A program made the position numbers and the translations under genes. A DNA stretch of 64,000 nt from Microbacterium sp. 70-16 (lineage in GTDB: Bacteria; Actinomycetota; Actinomycetes; Actinomycetales; Microbacteriaceae). The notes beneath the pieces were generated by a model. That model was not told the DNA's origin, ran no database searches, and was given only the letters and a program-made list of their open reading frames with translations. Positions 35,073 through 44,194 of this stretch are shown one piece after another; position 1 is the stretch's first letter, and every line of letters starts with the position of its first letter. The stretch is taken from positions 62,001 to 126,000 of the forward strand of contig NZ_MKTQ01000029.1 of assembly GCF_001898315.1 (NCBI RefSeq). The letters run 5' to 3'.

Positions 35073-36092
35073 GTGACCGACACGGCTCCCCTCGTTCTTG
35101 TGGCCAACGCCGGCGACGGCTCCATCTCGACGTTCCGCTTCACGGCCGATCGCCTCGAACGCCTCTCGGTGACCGAGGGCCTCACGGGCTGCTCCACGTT
35201 CGCCGTGGATGCCGAGCGCGACCTCGTCTACGCGGGCGTGAAGGGCGATCCGGCCGGGATCGTGACGCTCAAGCTCGACCGCGCCGCGGGCACGCTCACC
35301 CCGGTCTCACGCCTGGATCTCGTCGGCGGCGGCATGAACTACATCGCGCTCGCGCGCGGCGGCGCGGGCCTGCTCGGGATCAGCTACGGCGGCGGGTACG
35401 GCATCAGCTGCCCGATCGCAGACGGCGTGCTCGGCGAGCCCGTGTCGCGCGTCTCGTTCCCGAACCTGCACTCCGTGCTGCCGAGCCGCGACGGTCGATT
35501 CGCGTACCTCGTCTCGCTCGGCGCCGACCTCGTCGCGCAGTACGCCCTCGCCGACGATCTGACGCTCGTGCCGCTCGACCCGCCGACGGTCGCCGCGCCC
35601 GCCGGCAGCGGACCGCGCCACCTCGTCGTCGAGGATGATCACGTGTACGTCATGACCGAGTTCTCGGCCGAGGTGCTGCACTACCGGCGTGACGCCGCGT
35701 CGGGCACGCTGACGCTCGCCGAGGCGGCGACGGCATCCGACCCCGCCGCGGAGCTCGGACGCAGCGAGTTCGGAGCCGACCCGCTCGCGAACCACTACGC
35801 GTGGGGCGCCGACCTGCACCGCGCGGGCGACGTGCTGTGGGCCTCGGAGCGCACCGCGAACACGCTCGCCGCGGTGCCGGTGGCATCCGATGGTTCACTG
35901 TCGGATGCCACGTCGTTCACCGTCACCGAGCAGCAGCCGCGCGGGTTCGCGGTGAGCGCGGACGGGCGGTTCCTCGTCGCGGCGGGCGAGAAGTCGACGA
36001 CGGTGTCGCTGTACGCGATCGACGGCGAGCGCCTCGAGCTGCTGCAGCAGGCCGAGACCGGCGGCGGCGCGAACTGGGTGCGCTTCGTCTGA
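35073..36092 (+). CDS. lactonase family beta-propeller (6-phosphogluconolactonase-like)
   Basis: A 339-residue seven-bladed propeller of the YbhE/Pgl lactonase family. Blade-type repeats are visible (LVANAGDGSISTF at the N-terminus; GSGPRHLVVEDD; QQPRGFAVSADGRFLVAAG near the C-terminus). E. coli Pgl hydrolyses 6-phosphogluconolactone in the pentose phosphate pathway; relatives act on other lactones, so the substrate is not certain. It faces an MFS gene 33 bases downstream on the opposite strand. Confidence 0.85.
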   Translation: MTDTAPLVLVANAGDGSISTFRFTADRLERLSVTEGLTGCSTFAVDAERDLVYAGVKGDPAGIVTLKLDRAAGTLTPVSRLDLVGGGMNYIALARGGAGLLGISYGGGYGISCPIADGVLGEPVSRVSFPNLHSVLPSRDGRFAYLVSLGADLVAQYALADDLTLVPLDPPTVAAPAGSGPRHLVVEDDHVYVMTEFSAEVLHYRRDAASGTLTLAEAATASDPAAELGRSEFGADPLANHYAWGADLHRAGDVLWASERTANTLAAVPVASDGSLSDATSFTVTEQQPRGFAVSADGRFLVAAGEKSTTVSLYAIDGERLELLQQAETGGGANWVRFV

Positions 36093-36125
36093 CGCGTGCG
36101 AGCGCCGGGCTTCGTCTGGCGCGAG

Positions 36126-37388
36126 TCAGGCGGTCTGCGCCGCGGCGGTGACCGTGACGGGTGCCGCACGCCGCTCCATGACGGCGTTCACGAGACCCAG
36201 CACGACCACGACACCGCCCGCGACGGCGGGCAGCAGCATGGCGGTGCCGAGCGAGAACTCCTCGACGACCCACCCGGTCACCGCCGACGACAGCGCCTGC
36301 GCGAGCGTCAGCGCCGACCCCAGCAGGGTCAGCGTCGTCGCGGCGCGGCCGAGCGGCGCCCGCTCGCCCGCGAGTGAGAACAGCGTCACGAGCGTCGGCC
36401 CGACACCGAGACCCATGACCAGCAGCCAGACGGTGATCGCGCCGAAACCGTCCGAGGTCGCGTAGCCGGCCGCCGAGGCCACCAGCACGAGTGCGAACAC
36501 GACCCACCGCCAGCGCAGCGTGAAGCGCGCCGGCAATACGGCGACGCCGAGCGCCAGCGCGGCTGAGCCGACACCCATCAGGCCGTAGAGCAGACCCGCG
36601 CGCGACTCGTCGCCCTGGGCCTGCGCGAACGCGGTCAGCGACGTCAGCGACGCACCGAAGAACATCCCGACGCCGAACGTCGCCCCGACCAGCACGAGGA
36701 TCCGACCCGTGAAGACGGCGCGCATCGGCGCGCGCTCGGCCGCGGCTTCCTCGTGCGGCAGGGCGACTCTCGCCGTCGGGTGCAGCGCGAACGCCGTCAC
36801 GAAGCCGAAGCTGAGCGCCGCCGCGACTGCGATCGGCGCCCACGGCGCGACGAGCGCCGCGAGGATCCCGACCAGGAACGGGCCGATCACGAAGGCGGTC
36901 TCATCGGCGGCGGACTCGTAGGACATGATCCGCGTCGTGGCCTGCGCCCGCCGCGACGGCGCGAGCAGCGCCGCGATGATCGTCAGCAGCCGGCTGCGCG
37001 ACATGACGGCCGCCTGCGGACCGGTCAGCCCGATCGCAAGCCCTGCGATCAGCAGGACCGATTCCGACGCACCACCCAGCACGATGACGGGGAACACGGC
37101 GAGAAGGATGCCGTTGGCGAGCCCGATAGGAATGAGCACGCGGCGCTGGCCGTACCGGTCGACGAGGTCGCCGATGATCGGCCCCGCGATGACGACGCCG
37201 ATGCCCACTGCGGCGCTGGTGAGGCCGCCGAGCCCGACGAGTCCCGTCGCCGAGACGACGAGCATGAGCACGCCGACCGTCATCATCGCGAACGGCAGTC
37301 GGGCGATGAAGGCGATGGGCCAGTACGCCCAGCCCGTGTGCTGGATCAGCGTGCGATCGTCGGTGTGCTGATCGTCGGTGTGTTCCAC
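36126..37388 (-). CDS. MFS transporter
   Basis: A 420-residue major facilitator with twelve predicted helices. The loop 2-3 signature is GDLVDRYGQRR, and the symmetric position in the second half carries short basic loops. It resembles drug-efflux-type MFS proteins with no assigned substrate. The GTG at 37388 is chosen because GGAGGAG lies just upstream; the longer frame adds an Arg-rich, unconserved stretch. The N-terminal 18 residues are polar and rich in Asp, His and Gln. Confidence 0.85.
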   Translation of the reverse strand: MEHTDDQHTDDRTLIQHTGWAYWPIAFIARLPFAMMTVGVLMLVVSATGLVGLGGLTSAAVGIGVVIAGPIIGDLVDRYGQRRVLIPIGLANGILLAVFPVIVLGGASESVLLIAGLAIGLTGPQAAVMSRSRLLTIIAALLAPSRRAQATTRIMSYESAADETAFVIGPFLVGILAALVAPWAPIAVAAALSFGFVTAFALHPTARVALPHEEAAAERAPMRAVFTGRILVLVGATFGVGMFFGASLTSLTAFAQAQGDESRAGLLYGLMGVGSAALALGVAVLPARFTLRWRWVVFALVLVASAAGYATSDGFGAITVWLLVMGLGVGPTLVTLFSLAGERAPLGRAATTLTLLGSALTLAQALSSAVTGWVVEEFSLGTAMLLPAVAGGVVVVLGLVNAVMERRAAPVTVTAAAQTA

Positions 37389-37630
37389 GCGCTCCTCCGA
37401 AGAATCGGCTCGTTGTTCACGTGCCGCCGTTTCCCGGATTCGACTGGTCGCCGGTCGAGCTGGTAGATGCACCTCGCGGCGCCGATGGGCGCTGCGGAGG
37501 CATCCATTGTCTCATGACGCGGCTCCCAGCGTCCTGAGAGGTTCGGAAGGGACCAGAATCGAAGGGTCGGGTGTTATCTCGGATGACGCCGCCACCGCGG
37601 CATCCCCACCCGTTCTCGAAGGAGCACATC

Positions 37631-38167
37631 ATGACCGACGACGGCAGCATCACCCGCACCCCCGGAACCGAGACCGCGGTCCTGGCCGGCGGATGCTTCT
37701 GGGGCTTGGAAGACCTCATCCGCCGCCAGCCCGGCGTCCTTGACACCCGCGTCGGCTACACCGGCGGGCAGAACGACCACGCCACCTATCGCAACCACCC
37801 GGGTCACGCCGAGGCCGTCGAGATCGTGTTCGACCCGAGCAAGACGACGTACCGCGACATCCTCGCGTTCTTCTTCCAGATCCACGACCCGTCGACCCTG
37901 AACCGCCAGGGCAACGACATCGGGTCGAGCTACCGCTCGGCGATCTTCCCGCTGAGCGCCGCGCAGGCTGAGGTCGCCCGCGACACGATCGCCGACGTTG
38001 ACGCGTCGGGCCTGTGGCCCGGCAAGGCCGTCACCACGATCGAGCCCGAGGGCCCGTTCTGGGAGGCCGAGCCCGAGCACCAGGACTACCTGCAGCGCAT
38101 CCCGAACGGCTACACATGCCACTTCCCGCGCGCCGGCTGGGTGCTGCCGAAGCGCGCCGCGGTCTGA
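37631..38167 (+). CDS. msrA: peptide methionine sulfoxide reductase A
   Basis: A 178-residue MsrA that reduces the S-epimer of methionine sulfoxide in oxidised proteins. Catalytic Cys22 is in GGCFWG; the family blocks [18 protein letters not shown] and [16 protein letters not shown] are all present. AAGGAG precedes the ATG by 6 bases. It stands alone, with a divergent MFS gene upstream and a large palindrome downstream. Confidence 0.97.
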   Translation: MTDDGSITRTPGTETAVLAGGCFWGLEDLIRRQPGVLDTRVGYTGGQNDHATYRNHPGHAEAVEIVFDPSKTTYRDILAFFFQIHDPSTLNRQGNDIGSSYRSAIFPLSAAQAEVARDTIADVDASGLWPGKAVTTIEPEGPFWEAEPEHQDYLQRIPNGYTCHFPRAGWVLPKRAAV

Positions 38168-38224
38168 TCCTCCGGGCTGCGCGCTCGGTCTGACAGCTTC
38201 AGCGGCGCACGCACCGGGGCTTCC

Positions 38225-38324
38225 CCGCAATAACTCAGGAGACCCGGCCCCGGACGACGGCGCGGGCCGCGGAATCCCGGGGTCGAAACCGTGGCTGAGC
38301 CCCGCGGTTCCTGAGTTATTGCGG
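38225..38324. repeat. 16-base perfect inverted repeat with GC-rich stem-loop interior
   Basis: CCGCAATAACTCAGGA (38225-38240) and its exact reverse complement (38309-38324) flank a 68-base region with smaller palindromes. The AT-containing arms stand out in this GC-rich DNA. It sits between convergent msrA and M18 peptidase genes. The remaining gap to 38412 holds nothing I recognise. Confidence 0.7.
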
Positions 38325-38412
38325 TGGGCCGTGCAAGACGCGCGGCGGCTGGCCACGGCGGGCCTGTTGTGGCGGCGGGCTACTTGCAGCGGCAGGCCGC
38401 GAGGGCGACGAC

Positions 38413-39693
38413 TCAGGCGCGGAAGAACGCCTCGGCCACGCGGCTGAGCGCGTGCAGGTCAGCCGTGCCGGCGAGTTCGCGCGCGGAGTGCATCGACAGG
38501 ATCGGGATGCCCACGTCGATCGTGCGGATGCCGAGGCGGGTCGCCGTGATCGGCCCGATCGTCGATCCGCACGGGACGGCGTTGTTCGACACGAACTCCT
38601 GCGAGGCGACACCCGCCGCGACGCACCAGCCGTGCCAGGCCGCCGCGCCCGGGGCATCCGTCGCGTAGCGCTGGTTCGCGTTGATCTTCAGGATCGGCCC
38701 CGACCCCAGCAGCGGCTGCACGACGGGGTCGTGCTTCTCGGGGTAGTTCGGGTGCACCGAGTGGCCGACGTCGCTCGACGCGCACCACGACGCCGCCAGC
38801 GCACGCAACTGCTGGTCGCGATCGGCACCGAGCCCGAGCTGGATCCGCTCGATGACGTCGGCGAGGAAGGGGCCCGCCGCTCCCGACCGGCTGCCCGAGC
38901 CGACCTCTTCGTGATCGAAGACGGCGAGCATCGCGATGTGCGGAGCGTCGGTGCCCGCCGACTCGAGCGCGACGAGGCCGGCGTGCACGGATGCGAGGTC
39001 GTCGAGGCGGCCTGCCGCGAAGAACGCGTGATCCTTGCCGAAGACGGTGCCGCGCGCGGCATCCGCCGTCACGAGGTCATACCCGCGGATCCGGGCGGCG
39101 TCGACCCCCGCCGTCGACGCGACCTCGGCGAGCAGATCTGCGGATGCCGCCTCCCCGAGCCCCCACACGGGCTGGGTCTGGGTCTGCTTGTTCAGGGCGA
39201 GGTGGTCGTTCGCCTCGCGGTCGAGATGGATCGCGAGCTGCGGCAGGCGCAGCAGAGGCCCCGTCGCCGCGAGCACCTCGGTGCCGTCGTCGAGCGCGAG
39301 ACGCCCGGCGAGGCGCAGCTCGCGGTCGAGCCACGAGTTCAGCAGCGGCCCACCGTAGATCTCGACACCGGCCTGCAGCCAGCCGAACCGGCCCGTCGTG
39401 GGCTTCGGCTTGAGCTTGAGCGCCGGCGAATCGCTGTGCGCACCGAAGATGCGCAGCGGAGTGTCTGCGGTCGCGGCGGCCGGCACGATCCACGCGATGA
39501 CGGCGCCGTCGCGCACGACGAGCTGGCGTGCACCGGGCGTCACCTGCCAGGGCGCGGTCTCGCCGAGGGCCGTGAACCCGGCATCCGTCAGCCGCTGCGC
39601 GACCGTCGCCGCGGCATGGAAGCTCGACGGCGACTGGGCGACGAACTCCGCGAGATCGGCGGCATGGGCGAGGGCTGCAGCGTTGTCGGGCAC
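38413..39693 (-). CDS. M18 family aminopeptidase
   Basis: A 426-residue zinc metallopeptidase of family M18 (aspartyl aminopeptidase-like), which trims N-terminal acidic or other residues from peptides in the cytosol. Zinc and catalytic motifs: GAHSDSPALKLKP, DHEEVGSGSRSGA and the C-terminal GHSVHPNYPEKHDP block. The GTG at 39693 has TACGCT ending 6 bases before it; the 31 upstream codons are Pro/Gly-rich and unconserved. Confidence 0.93.
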   Translation of the reverse strand: MPDNAAALAHAADLAEFVAQSPSSFHAAATVAQRLTDAGFTALGETAPWQVTPGARQLVVRDGAVIAWIVPAAATADTPLRIFGAHSDSPALKLKPKPTTGRFGWLQAGVEIYGGPLLNSWLDRELRLAGRLALDDGTEVLAATGPLLRLPQLAIHLDREANDHLALNKQTQTQPVWGLGEAASADLLAEVASTAGVDAARIRGYDLVTADAARGTVFGKDHAFFAAGRLDDLASVHAGLVALESAGTDAPHIAMLAVFDHEEVGSGSRSGAAGPFLADVIERIQLGLGADRDQQLRALAASWCASSDVGHSVHPNYPEKHDPVVQPLLGSGPILKINANQRYATDAPGAAAWHGWCVAAGVASQEFVSNNAVPCGSTIGPITATRLGIRTIDVGIPILSMHSARELAGTADLHALSRVAEAFFRA

Positions 39694-39699
39694 CCGTCC

Positions 39700-39705
39700 A
39701 GCGTA
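39700..39705 (-). promoter_or_regulatory. -10 hexamer TACGCT, leaderless promoter of the M18 peptidase gene
   Basis: TACGCT on the minus strand ends 6 bases before the GTG at 39693; no Shine-Dalgarno sequence lies between. Confidence 0.5.
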
Positions 39706-39751
39706 GTTCGAACCGGGGAATGGATGCCCAGGGCCCGGCGTTGCCCGAGGC

Positions 39752-40387
39752 ATGACAACCGTAGGAATCATCGGAGCAGGACACATCGGCAGCGCACTCG
39801 CGGAGGGTCTCGCCCAGCACGGCTACGACGTCGTGATCTCGAACTCGCGGGGGCCCGAGACCCTCGCCGACCTCGCCTCGCGACTCGGCGACAACGTGCG
39901 CGCGGCGACGGCGGCCGAAGCAGCCGAAGCAGCCGACTGGGCGATCATGACGGTGCCGCTGAAGGCGCTCGGCGACGTGCCGGCCGAACCGCTGGCCGGC
40001 AAGATCGTGCTCGACACCAACAACTACTACTGGGAGCGCGACGGCCACATCACGATCCTCGACGAGAACCGCGCCACGACGACGGGCCTCGCCCAGGAGC
40101 ACCTGGCGAACTCGCGCGTCGTGAAGGCGTTCAACCACATCCCCGCCGCCGACATCCTGACGACCGGCTCGCTCGCCGGCACGCCGGGTCGCCGTGCGCT
40201 GGCGATCGCGAGCGATCACGCGGATGCCGCGACGCTCGCCACCGAGGTCTACGACCTGTTCGGCTTCGACGCCGTCGACGTCGGCTCGGTCGCCGAGAGC
40301 TGGCGCGTCGAGCGCGACCGCCCCGCGTACGTCGTGCGTCAGGACGCCGACGAGCTGCGCGAGAACCTCGCGCGCGCCGTGCGCTGA
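39752..40387 (+). CDS. NADP/F420-dependent oxidoreductase-like protein
   Basis: A 211-residue Rossmann protein with GAGHIG at 8-13 and an SNSRGPE segment that fits NADP binding, matching the 'NADP oxidoreductase, coenzyme F420-dependent' domain family. The second motif VKAFNHI is also typical. It may be an F420:NADP reductase-like or general dinucleotide reductase; the residues that would settle F420 use cannot be judged by eye. Its 3' end overlaps the convergent DUF4386 gene by 49 bases. Confidence 0.82.
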   Translation: MTTVGIIGAGHIGSALAEGLAQHGYDVVISNSRGPETLADLASRLGDNVRAATAAEAAEAADWAIMTVPLKALGDVPAEPLAGKIVLDTNNYYWERDGHITILDENRATTTGLAQEHLANSRVVKAFNHIPAADILTTGSLAGTPGRRALAIASDHADAATLATEVYDLFGFDAVDVGSVAESWRVERDRPAYVVRQDADELRENLARAVR

Positions 40388-41028
40388 ACCGGGGCGACCC
40401 CGTCCTCGGTCGCGTCGCCGACACCGGCGGTGCGGCCGAGGATCAGCCACACCCCGACCGCGAACTCCCACACGGCGATCGGCGCCGCGAGCAGTCCCGC
40501 GACGGGTGAGACCTGATCGAGTACGCCCGCGAGCGTGAGCACGACCGAGACGAGCAGCAGCGGGGCGCCGGCGAGCCCGATGATCGGGATCGCGCGCGGG
40601 ATCGGCTGCGTGCGCAGCAGCGCCGTCGCGAGCAGCAGCGCGTTGGCGGCGGGGATCGTTCCCGGCCCGAGCAGGAACGCCGCATCGTGCAGCGAGCGCA
40701 GCGGGATGAGGGCGTCCGCCGGCCCCCGCAGCAGCGCCGCGAGCGCGGCGACGCCGAGCAGCACGAGCCCCGCCTCGGCGACGCGTGAGGCGACGAAGCC
40801 GATCGCTCGCACGGGCGTACCGCGGCGCAGCACCGGATACAGCGCGACCGCGGTGCCCACGCACGCGGCGGCGAGGATCAGCTCGAGGATGATCGCGACG
40901 ACCCCCGGGGCCTCGGCGCCAGGTTCGCCCGCCAGAAGGGGCGTCTTCAACGCGAGCGCGGGGATCGACGTCACGAACGTGACGAGGTACAGGATGCCCG
41001 CGATGCGGGCCAGCGTGGAATCGCGCAT
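40339..41028 (-). CDS. DUF4386 family membrane protein
   Basis: A 229-residue protein with six predicted helices and the N-terminal DUF4386 block (RIAGILYLVTFVTSIPA). Function unknown. GAGGAG precedes the ATG at 41028. Its last 16 codons are antisense to the end of the NADP oxidoreductase gene, and that tail is Arg/Ser-rich, so it was probably extended into the neighbour. It is divergent from a TetR gene with two operator-like palindromes between them, and is the likely target of that regulator. Confidence 0.82.
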   Translation of the reverse strand: MRDSTLARIAGILYLVTFVTSIPALALKTPLLAGEPGAEAPGVVAIILELILAAACVGTAVALYPVLRRGTPVRAIGFVASRVAEAGLVLLGVAALAALLRGPADALIPLRSLHDAAFLLGPGTIPAANALLLATALLRTQPIPRAIPIIGLAGAPLLLVSVVLTLAGVLDQVSPVAGLLAAPIAVWEFAVGVWLILGRTAGVGDATEDGVAPVQRTARARFSRSSSAS

Positions 41029-41060
41029 GAGGTCTCCTCGACTCACTGGTACACGGCGGT

Positions 41061-41111
41061 AGGTGTACGGTGTACACCTCGCCTGAAATCCTAGGTGTAC
41101 TGCGTACACTG
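41061..41111. promoter_or_regulatory. twin TetR-type operators GTGTAC-N3-GTACAC
   Basis: AGGTGTACGGTGTACACCT (41061-41079) is a perfect palindrome with 8-base arms and a 3-base spacer. A second copy, AGGTGTACTGCGTACACTG (41093-41111), has seven paired bases per arm. Centres are 32 bases apart, about three helical turns. An extra half-site GTACAC lies near 41049. The pair sits between the divergent DUF4386 and TetR genes and is the probable binding site of that TetR protein. Confidence 0.8.
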
Positions 41112-41167
41112 AGTCAAGCCCCGAGCCCCATGCCCCGTGCCCGTCCGACCCGCGAAAGAAGGCCACC

Positions 41168-41842
41168 GTGACCGCAGCCCGCGCTCCCCTCGATCGCGCA
41201 CACGTGCTGACGTCTGCGATCGCGGCCGCCGACGAGTCGGGGCTGGATGCCCTCAGCATGCGCGCGCTCGCGGCGCGCCTGGGCGTCGTGCCGATGGCGC
41301 TGTACAAGCACGTCGCCGACAAGGACGACCTGATCGGGGGCATGATCGACACGCTCGTCGCCGCCTACCCGGCTCCCCCGGCAGAGTCCACGTGGGACGA
41401 TCGCGTGCGGTCGCGCGTCGCGGGTGCCCGCGCTGCCGTGCGCGCCCATCCGTGGCTGCCGTCGGCGATCGAGAGCCGCACGACGCCGACGCTGTCGGTG
41501 TTGGCGCACATGGATGCCGTGGCCGGTGACCTGCGCTCGGGCGGACTCTCGGTGGATCTCACGCACTACGCGATGCATGCACTGGGCAGCCGCATCTGGG
41601 GATTCAGCCCCGAAGCGTTCTCGGGCGCGCCCGCGGCAGACGCGGGCGCGGACCCCGCCGCGCAGGCGGCGCTCGCACAGCGCTTCCCGAACGTCGTCGC
41701 GATCGCGCTCGACGCTGCGACCCGCAATCCGACCGGCGCGTGCGCGCCCGACGCCGAGTTCGACTTCACACTCGACCTGCTGCTCGGCGGATTCGCGCGC
41801 CTCGCGACCGCCGACTGGAGCTCAACCGGTGCGACCGACTGA
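41168..41842 (+). CDS. TetR family transcriptional regulator
   Basis: A 224-residue repressor: N-terminal helix-turn-helix (ALSMRALAARLGVVPMALYKHVADKDDL, about 28-55) and a C-terminal TetR_C-type ligand domain. The N-terminal motif with MALYKHV is typical of the TetR/ActII group rather than AcrR. GTG start at 41168, preceded by GAAGG. It probably controls itself and the divergent DUF4386 gene through the two palindromes between them. Confidence 0.9.
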   Translation: MTAARAPLDRAHVLTSAIAAADESGLDALSMRALAARLGVVPMALYKHVADKDDLIGGMIDTLVAAYPAPPAESTWDDRVRSRVAGARAAVRAHPWLPSAIESRTTPTLSVLAHMDAVAGDLRSGGLSVDLTHYAMHALGSRIWGFSPEAFSGAPAADAGADPAAQAALAQRFPNVVAIALDAATRNPTGACAPDAEFDFTLDLLLGGFARLATADWSSTGATD

Positions 41843-41863
41843 CGCGCGAGCGCGGCGGGCGCG

Positions 41864-43543
41864 CTACCGCCGCCGGCGCCGCCACCCGCCGAGCAGTGCA
41901 TAGCCGAGCGGCACCACCGACGCGATCATGAACACGGTGCCGACCACGGGCAGCGCGGCGAACAGCAGCGCGCCGCCGACGAGCAGGGCGGCGAACACGA
42001 CGGCGCCCATCGTGCTGCGCAGGAGCACCTCCAGCTGGTCGAGGCGTCGGTCGATCTGCGGCGTGCCGACCTCGAGGTCGCCGCGGTCGATGCGCGCCGC
42101 CACCGAGGCGATCTGCGGCGGAAGCTGCACGAGGGTGCGCGCGTAGTCGACGGCGCGAGTCGCGGCATCCCGCACGACGTGTCGCCCCTCCTCGGCGAGG
42201 AGGCGCTGCGCGTACGGCTCGATGGCGTTCCAGATGTTGAACGCCGGATCGAGCGCGCTGCACACGCCCGACGTGAGTGAGACGGCGCGCGTGATCAGCA
42301 GGAAGTTCTCGGGCAGTTGGATGGGCAGCTCGCGCATCGCCTCGCCGAACTCGGCTGCGAAGTCGCGGAACTCCGCCGGATCGACGCTCTGCAGCTCGCC
42401 GAAGCCCATGCCGCCGAACCGCTGGAACAGCGCCGTGAGCGCCCGCTCGAGCTGCGCCGTGTCGGCGTCGGGCAGCAGCACGCCGATCTGCTGGATGCCC
42501 GCGACCAGCCCCTTGCCGTCGCGTGCGGCGACGGCGATGACGAGCCGGCGCAGCCCGTCGCGCAGCCCTTCGGGGATCTGCCCCATCATGCCGAAGTCGA
42601 TGAAGGTCAGCGTCCAGGTGCGACCTTCGGTGTCGGGCTCGTGCGGCGTGACGAAAACGTTGCCGGGATGCGGATCGGCGTGGAAGAACCCCGCGCCGAA
42701 CAACTGGTCGAACATGACCTGCGCGAACGCCTGGGCGACGTCGGCGGGGTCGATACCGGCCGCGCGCAGGCTCTCGGCGTCGGCGAGCTTGATCGCCGTG
42801 ACGTCGGAGAGCGTCAGCACGCGCCGCGTCGTGCGCTCCCACACGATTGTCGGCGCGGCGACCCGCACGCCGTCGGCGAAGAGCTCCTCGAAGCGCTCGG
42901 CGTTGACGCCCTCGTGCAGGTAGTCGACCTCTTCGCGGCTCGTCGTGGCGAACTCGTCGACGAGGTGCGGCACGTCGACGCGGTCGGCGACGAAGCGGAT
43001 GCGCGACAGGCGGTCGGCGATCGTGCGCAACGCTGCGAGGTCGGTCTCGACGATCTCGTCGATGGCGGGCCGCTGCACCTTGACAACGACGTCCGCGAAG
43101 CCCGCGATCGCGGCATCCTCCGCCGACAGCCGCGCGCGGTGCGCCTGACCGAGGGATGCCGCGGCGACAGGCGTCTCGTCGAACCACGCGTACGCACGCT
43201 CAAGCGGCACACCGAGTTCGGCCTCGGCCGACGCACGGATCTCAGCGAACGCGACCGGCGGCACTTCATCCTGCAGTTGCTCGAGCTCGGCGGTCACCTC
43301 CGGCGGCAGGACGTCGAGCCGCGACGAGAGGAACTGGCCGACCTTGATCATGAGTCCGCCGAGGTCGACGGCGAGCACGCGGAAGCGACGCGACGTCTGC
43401 CGCAGGCGCTCGATGCGCCCACGCTCGGCGAAGGAACGGAAACCGATCCGCGGCAGGATGACGTCGAACCACCACGTCGAGATCATCACCCGCGTCGCGA
43501 ATCGGATGATCCGGTTGTAGCGGGCGCGGGAGCGCGGCGGCAC
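41864..43543 (-). CDS. UbiB/ABC1-type atypical kinase
   Basis: A 559-residue member of the ABC1/ADCK/UbiB family. Hallmarks: the KxGQ motif in MIKVGQFLSSR, the A-rich nucleotide loop AAASLGQAH, the VVVKVQRP lysine, the HADPHPGNV catalytic loop and the IDFGMMG motif. Two hydrophobic segments near the C-terminus (about 500-550) would place it at the membrane. In other bacteria UbiB supports quinone biosynthesis or lipid handling; actinobacteria use menaquinone and the role there is unclear. It begins 6 bases after a PadR gene on the same strand. Confidence 0.93.
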   Translation of the reverse strand: MPPRSRARYNRIIRFATRVMISTWWFDVILPRIGFRSFAERGRIERLRQTSRRFRVLAVDLGGLMIKVGQFLSSRLDVLPPEVTAELEQLQDEVPPVAFAEIRASAEAELGVPLERAYAWFDETPVAAASLGQAHRARLSAEDAAIAGFADVVVKVQRPAIDEIVETDLAALRTIADRLSRIRFVADRVDVPHLVDEFATTSREEVDYLHEGVNAERFEELFADGVRVAAPTIVWERTTRRVLTLSDVTAIKLADAESLRAAGIDPADVAQAFAQVMFDQLFGAGFFHADPHPGNVFVTPHEPDTEGRTWTLTFIDFGMMGQIPEGLRDGLRRLVIAVAARDGKGLVAGIQQIGVLLPDADTAQLERALTALFQRFGGMGFGELQSVDPAEFRDFAAEFGEAMRELPIQLPENFLLITRAVSLTSGVCSALDPAFNIWNAIEPYAQRLLAEEGRHVVRDAATRAVDYARTLVQLPPQIASVAARIDRGDLEVGTPQIDRRLDQLEVLLRSTMGAVVFAALLVGGALLFAALPVVGTVFMIASVVPLGYALLGGWRRRRR

Positions 43544-43549
43544 CGGCGA

Positions 43550-44173
43550 TCAGCCCTCGGCGAGGATCGCGTACAGCTTGCGACGAGCCTCGTCGATGAT
43601 CTCGACCGCCTGCGCGACCTGCTCGGGCGTGCCGGTGCGCCCGACCTGCATCGCCGCCTGTGCGAGGTTGGCGCCGGCCTTGGGCAGCGCGCCGAAGCCG
43701 GGACCCGCCGGGGCCGCGTCACCGGCCGCGCCGGTGGCACCCGCCGAGCTCTGCCACGGTGCGGGCTTGTCGTCGGCCTCGGCACGACCGGCCTCGGTGA
43801 GCGAGTAGGTCTTGCGCCCGCCGGCTTCTTCGACCTCGATGACACCCTCATCGGTCAGCAGCTGCAGCGTCGGGTACACCGAGCCGGGACTCGGCTTCCA
43901 CGCGCCGCCGCTGCGCTCCTCGATCTGCTGGATGATCTGGTAGCCGTGCATCGGCTGCTCGGACAGCAGCGCGAGGATCGCGACACGCACGTCGCCGCGG
44001 CCCATGCGCGAGCCGCCCTTCTGGTCGAAGCGCTGCGAGAAGCCGTCGCCGAGGTTCTGCTTCAGCTGACCGAGCGCCTCGAAGAGCTCGTTCACGCCCT
44101 GGCCGGCGAGGTTGCCGAGCCCCTGTGCGTTGAATCCCTGGCCGCCGAATCCCTGCCCGAATGATGTGCTCAT
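43550..44173 (-). CDS. PadR family transcriptional regulator
   Basis: A 207-residue repressor. The N-terminal 55 residues are Gly/Gln/Asn-rich and probably flexible; the PadR winged helix follows (LALLSEQPMHGYQIIQQI ... PSPGSVYPTLQLLTDEGVI), then a linker and a C-terminal helix. GGAGGG precedes the ATG at 44173. A 26-base AT-rich palindrome lies immediately upstream. It is co-transcribed with the UbiB-like gene. Ligand unknown. Confidence 0.92.
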   Translation of the reverse strand: MSTSFGQGFGGQGFNAQGLGNLAGQGVNELFEALGQLKQNLGDGFSQRFDQKGGSRMGRGDVRVAILALLSEQPMHGYQIIQQIEERSGGAWKPSPGSVYPTLQLLTDEGVIEVEEAGGRKTYSLTEAGRAEADDKPAPWQSSAGATGAAGDAAPAGPGFGALPKAGANLAQAAMQVGRTGTPEQVAQAVEIIDEARRKLYAILAEG

Positions 44174-44194
44174 GAGAACCCTCCGATGTGTTCC

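Noticed and set aside
42000..42200. Toxin-antitoxin or restriction genes
   Set aside because: No small paired genes or methyltransferase motifs anywhere in the window.
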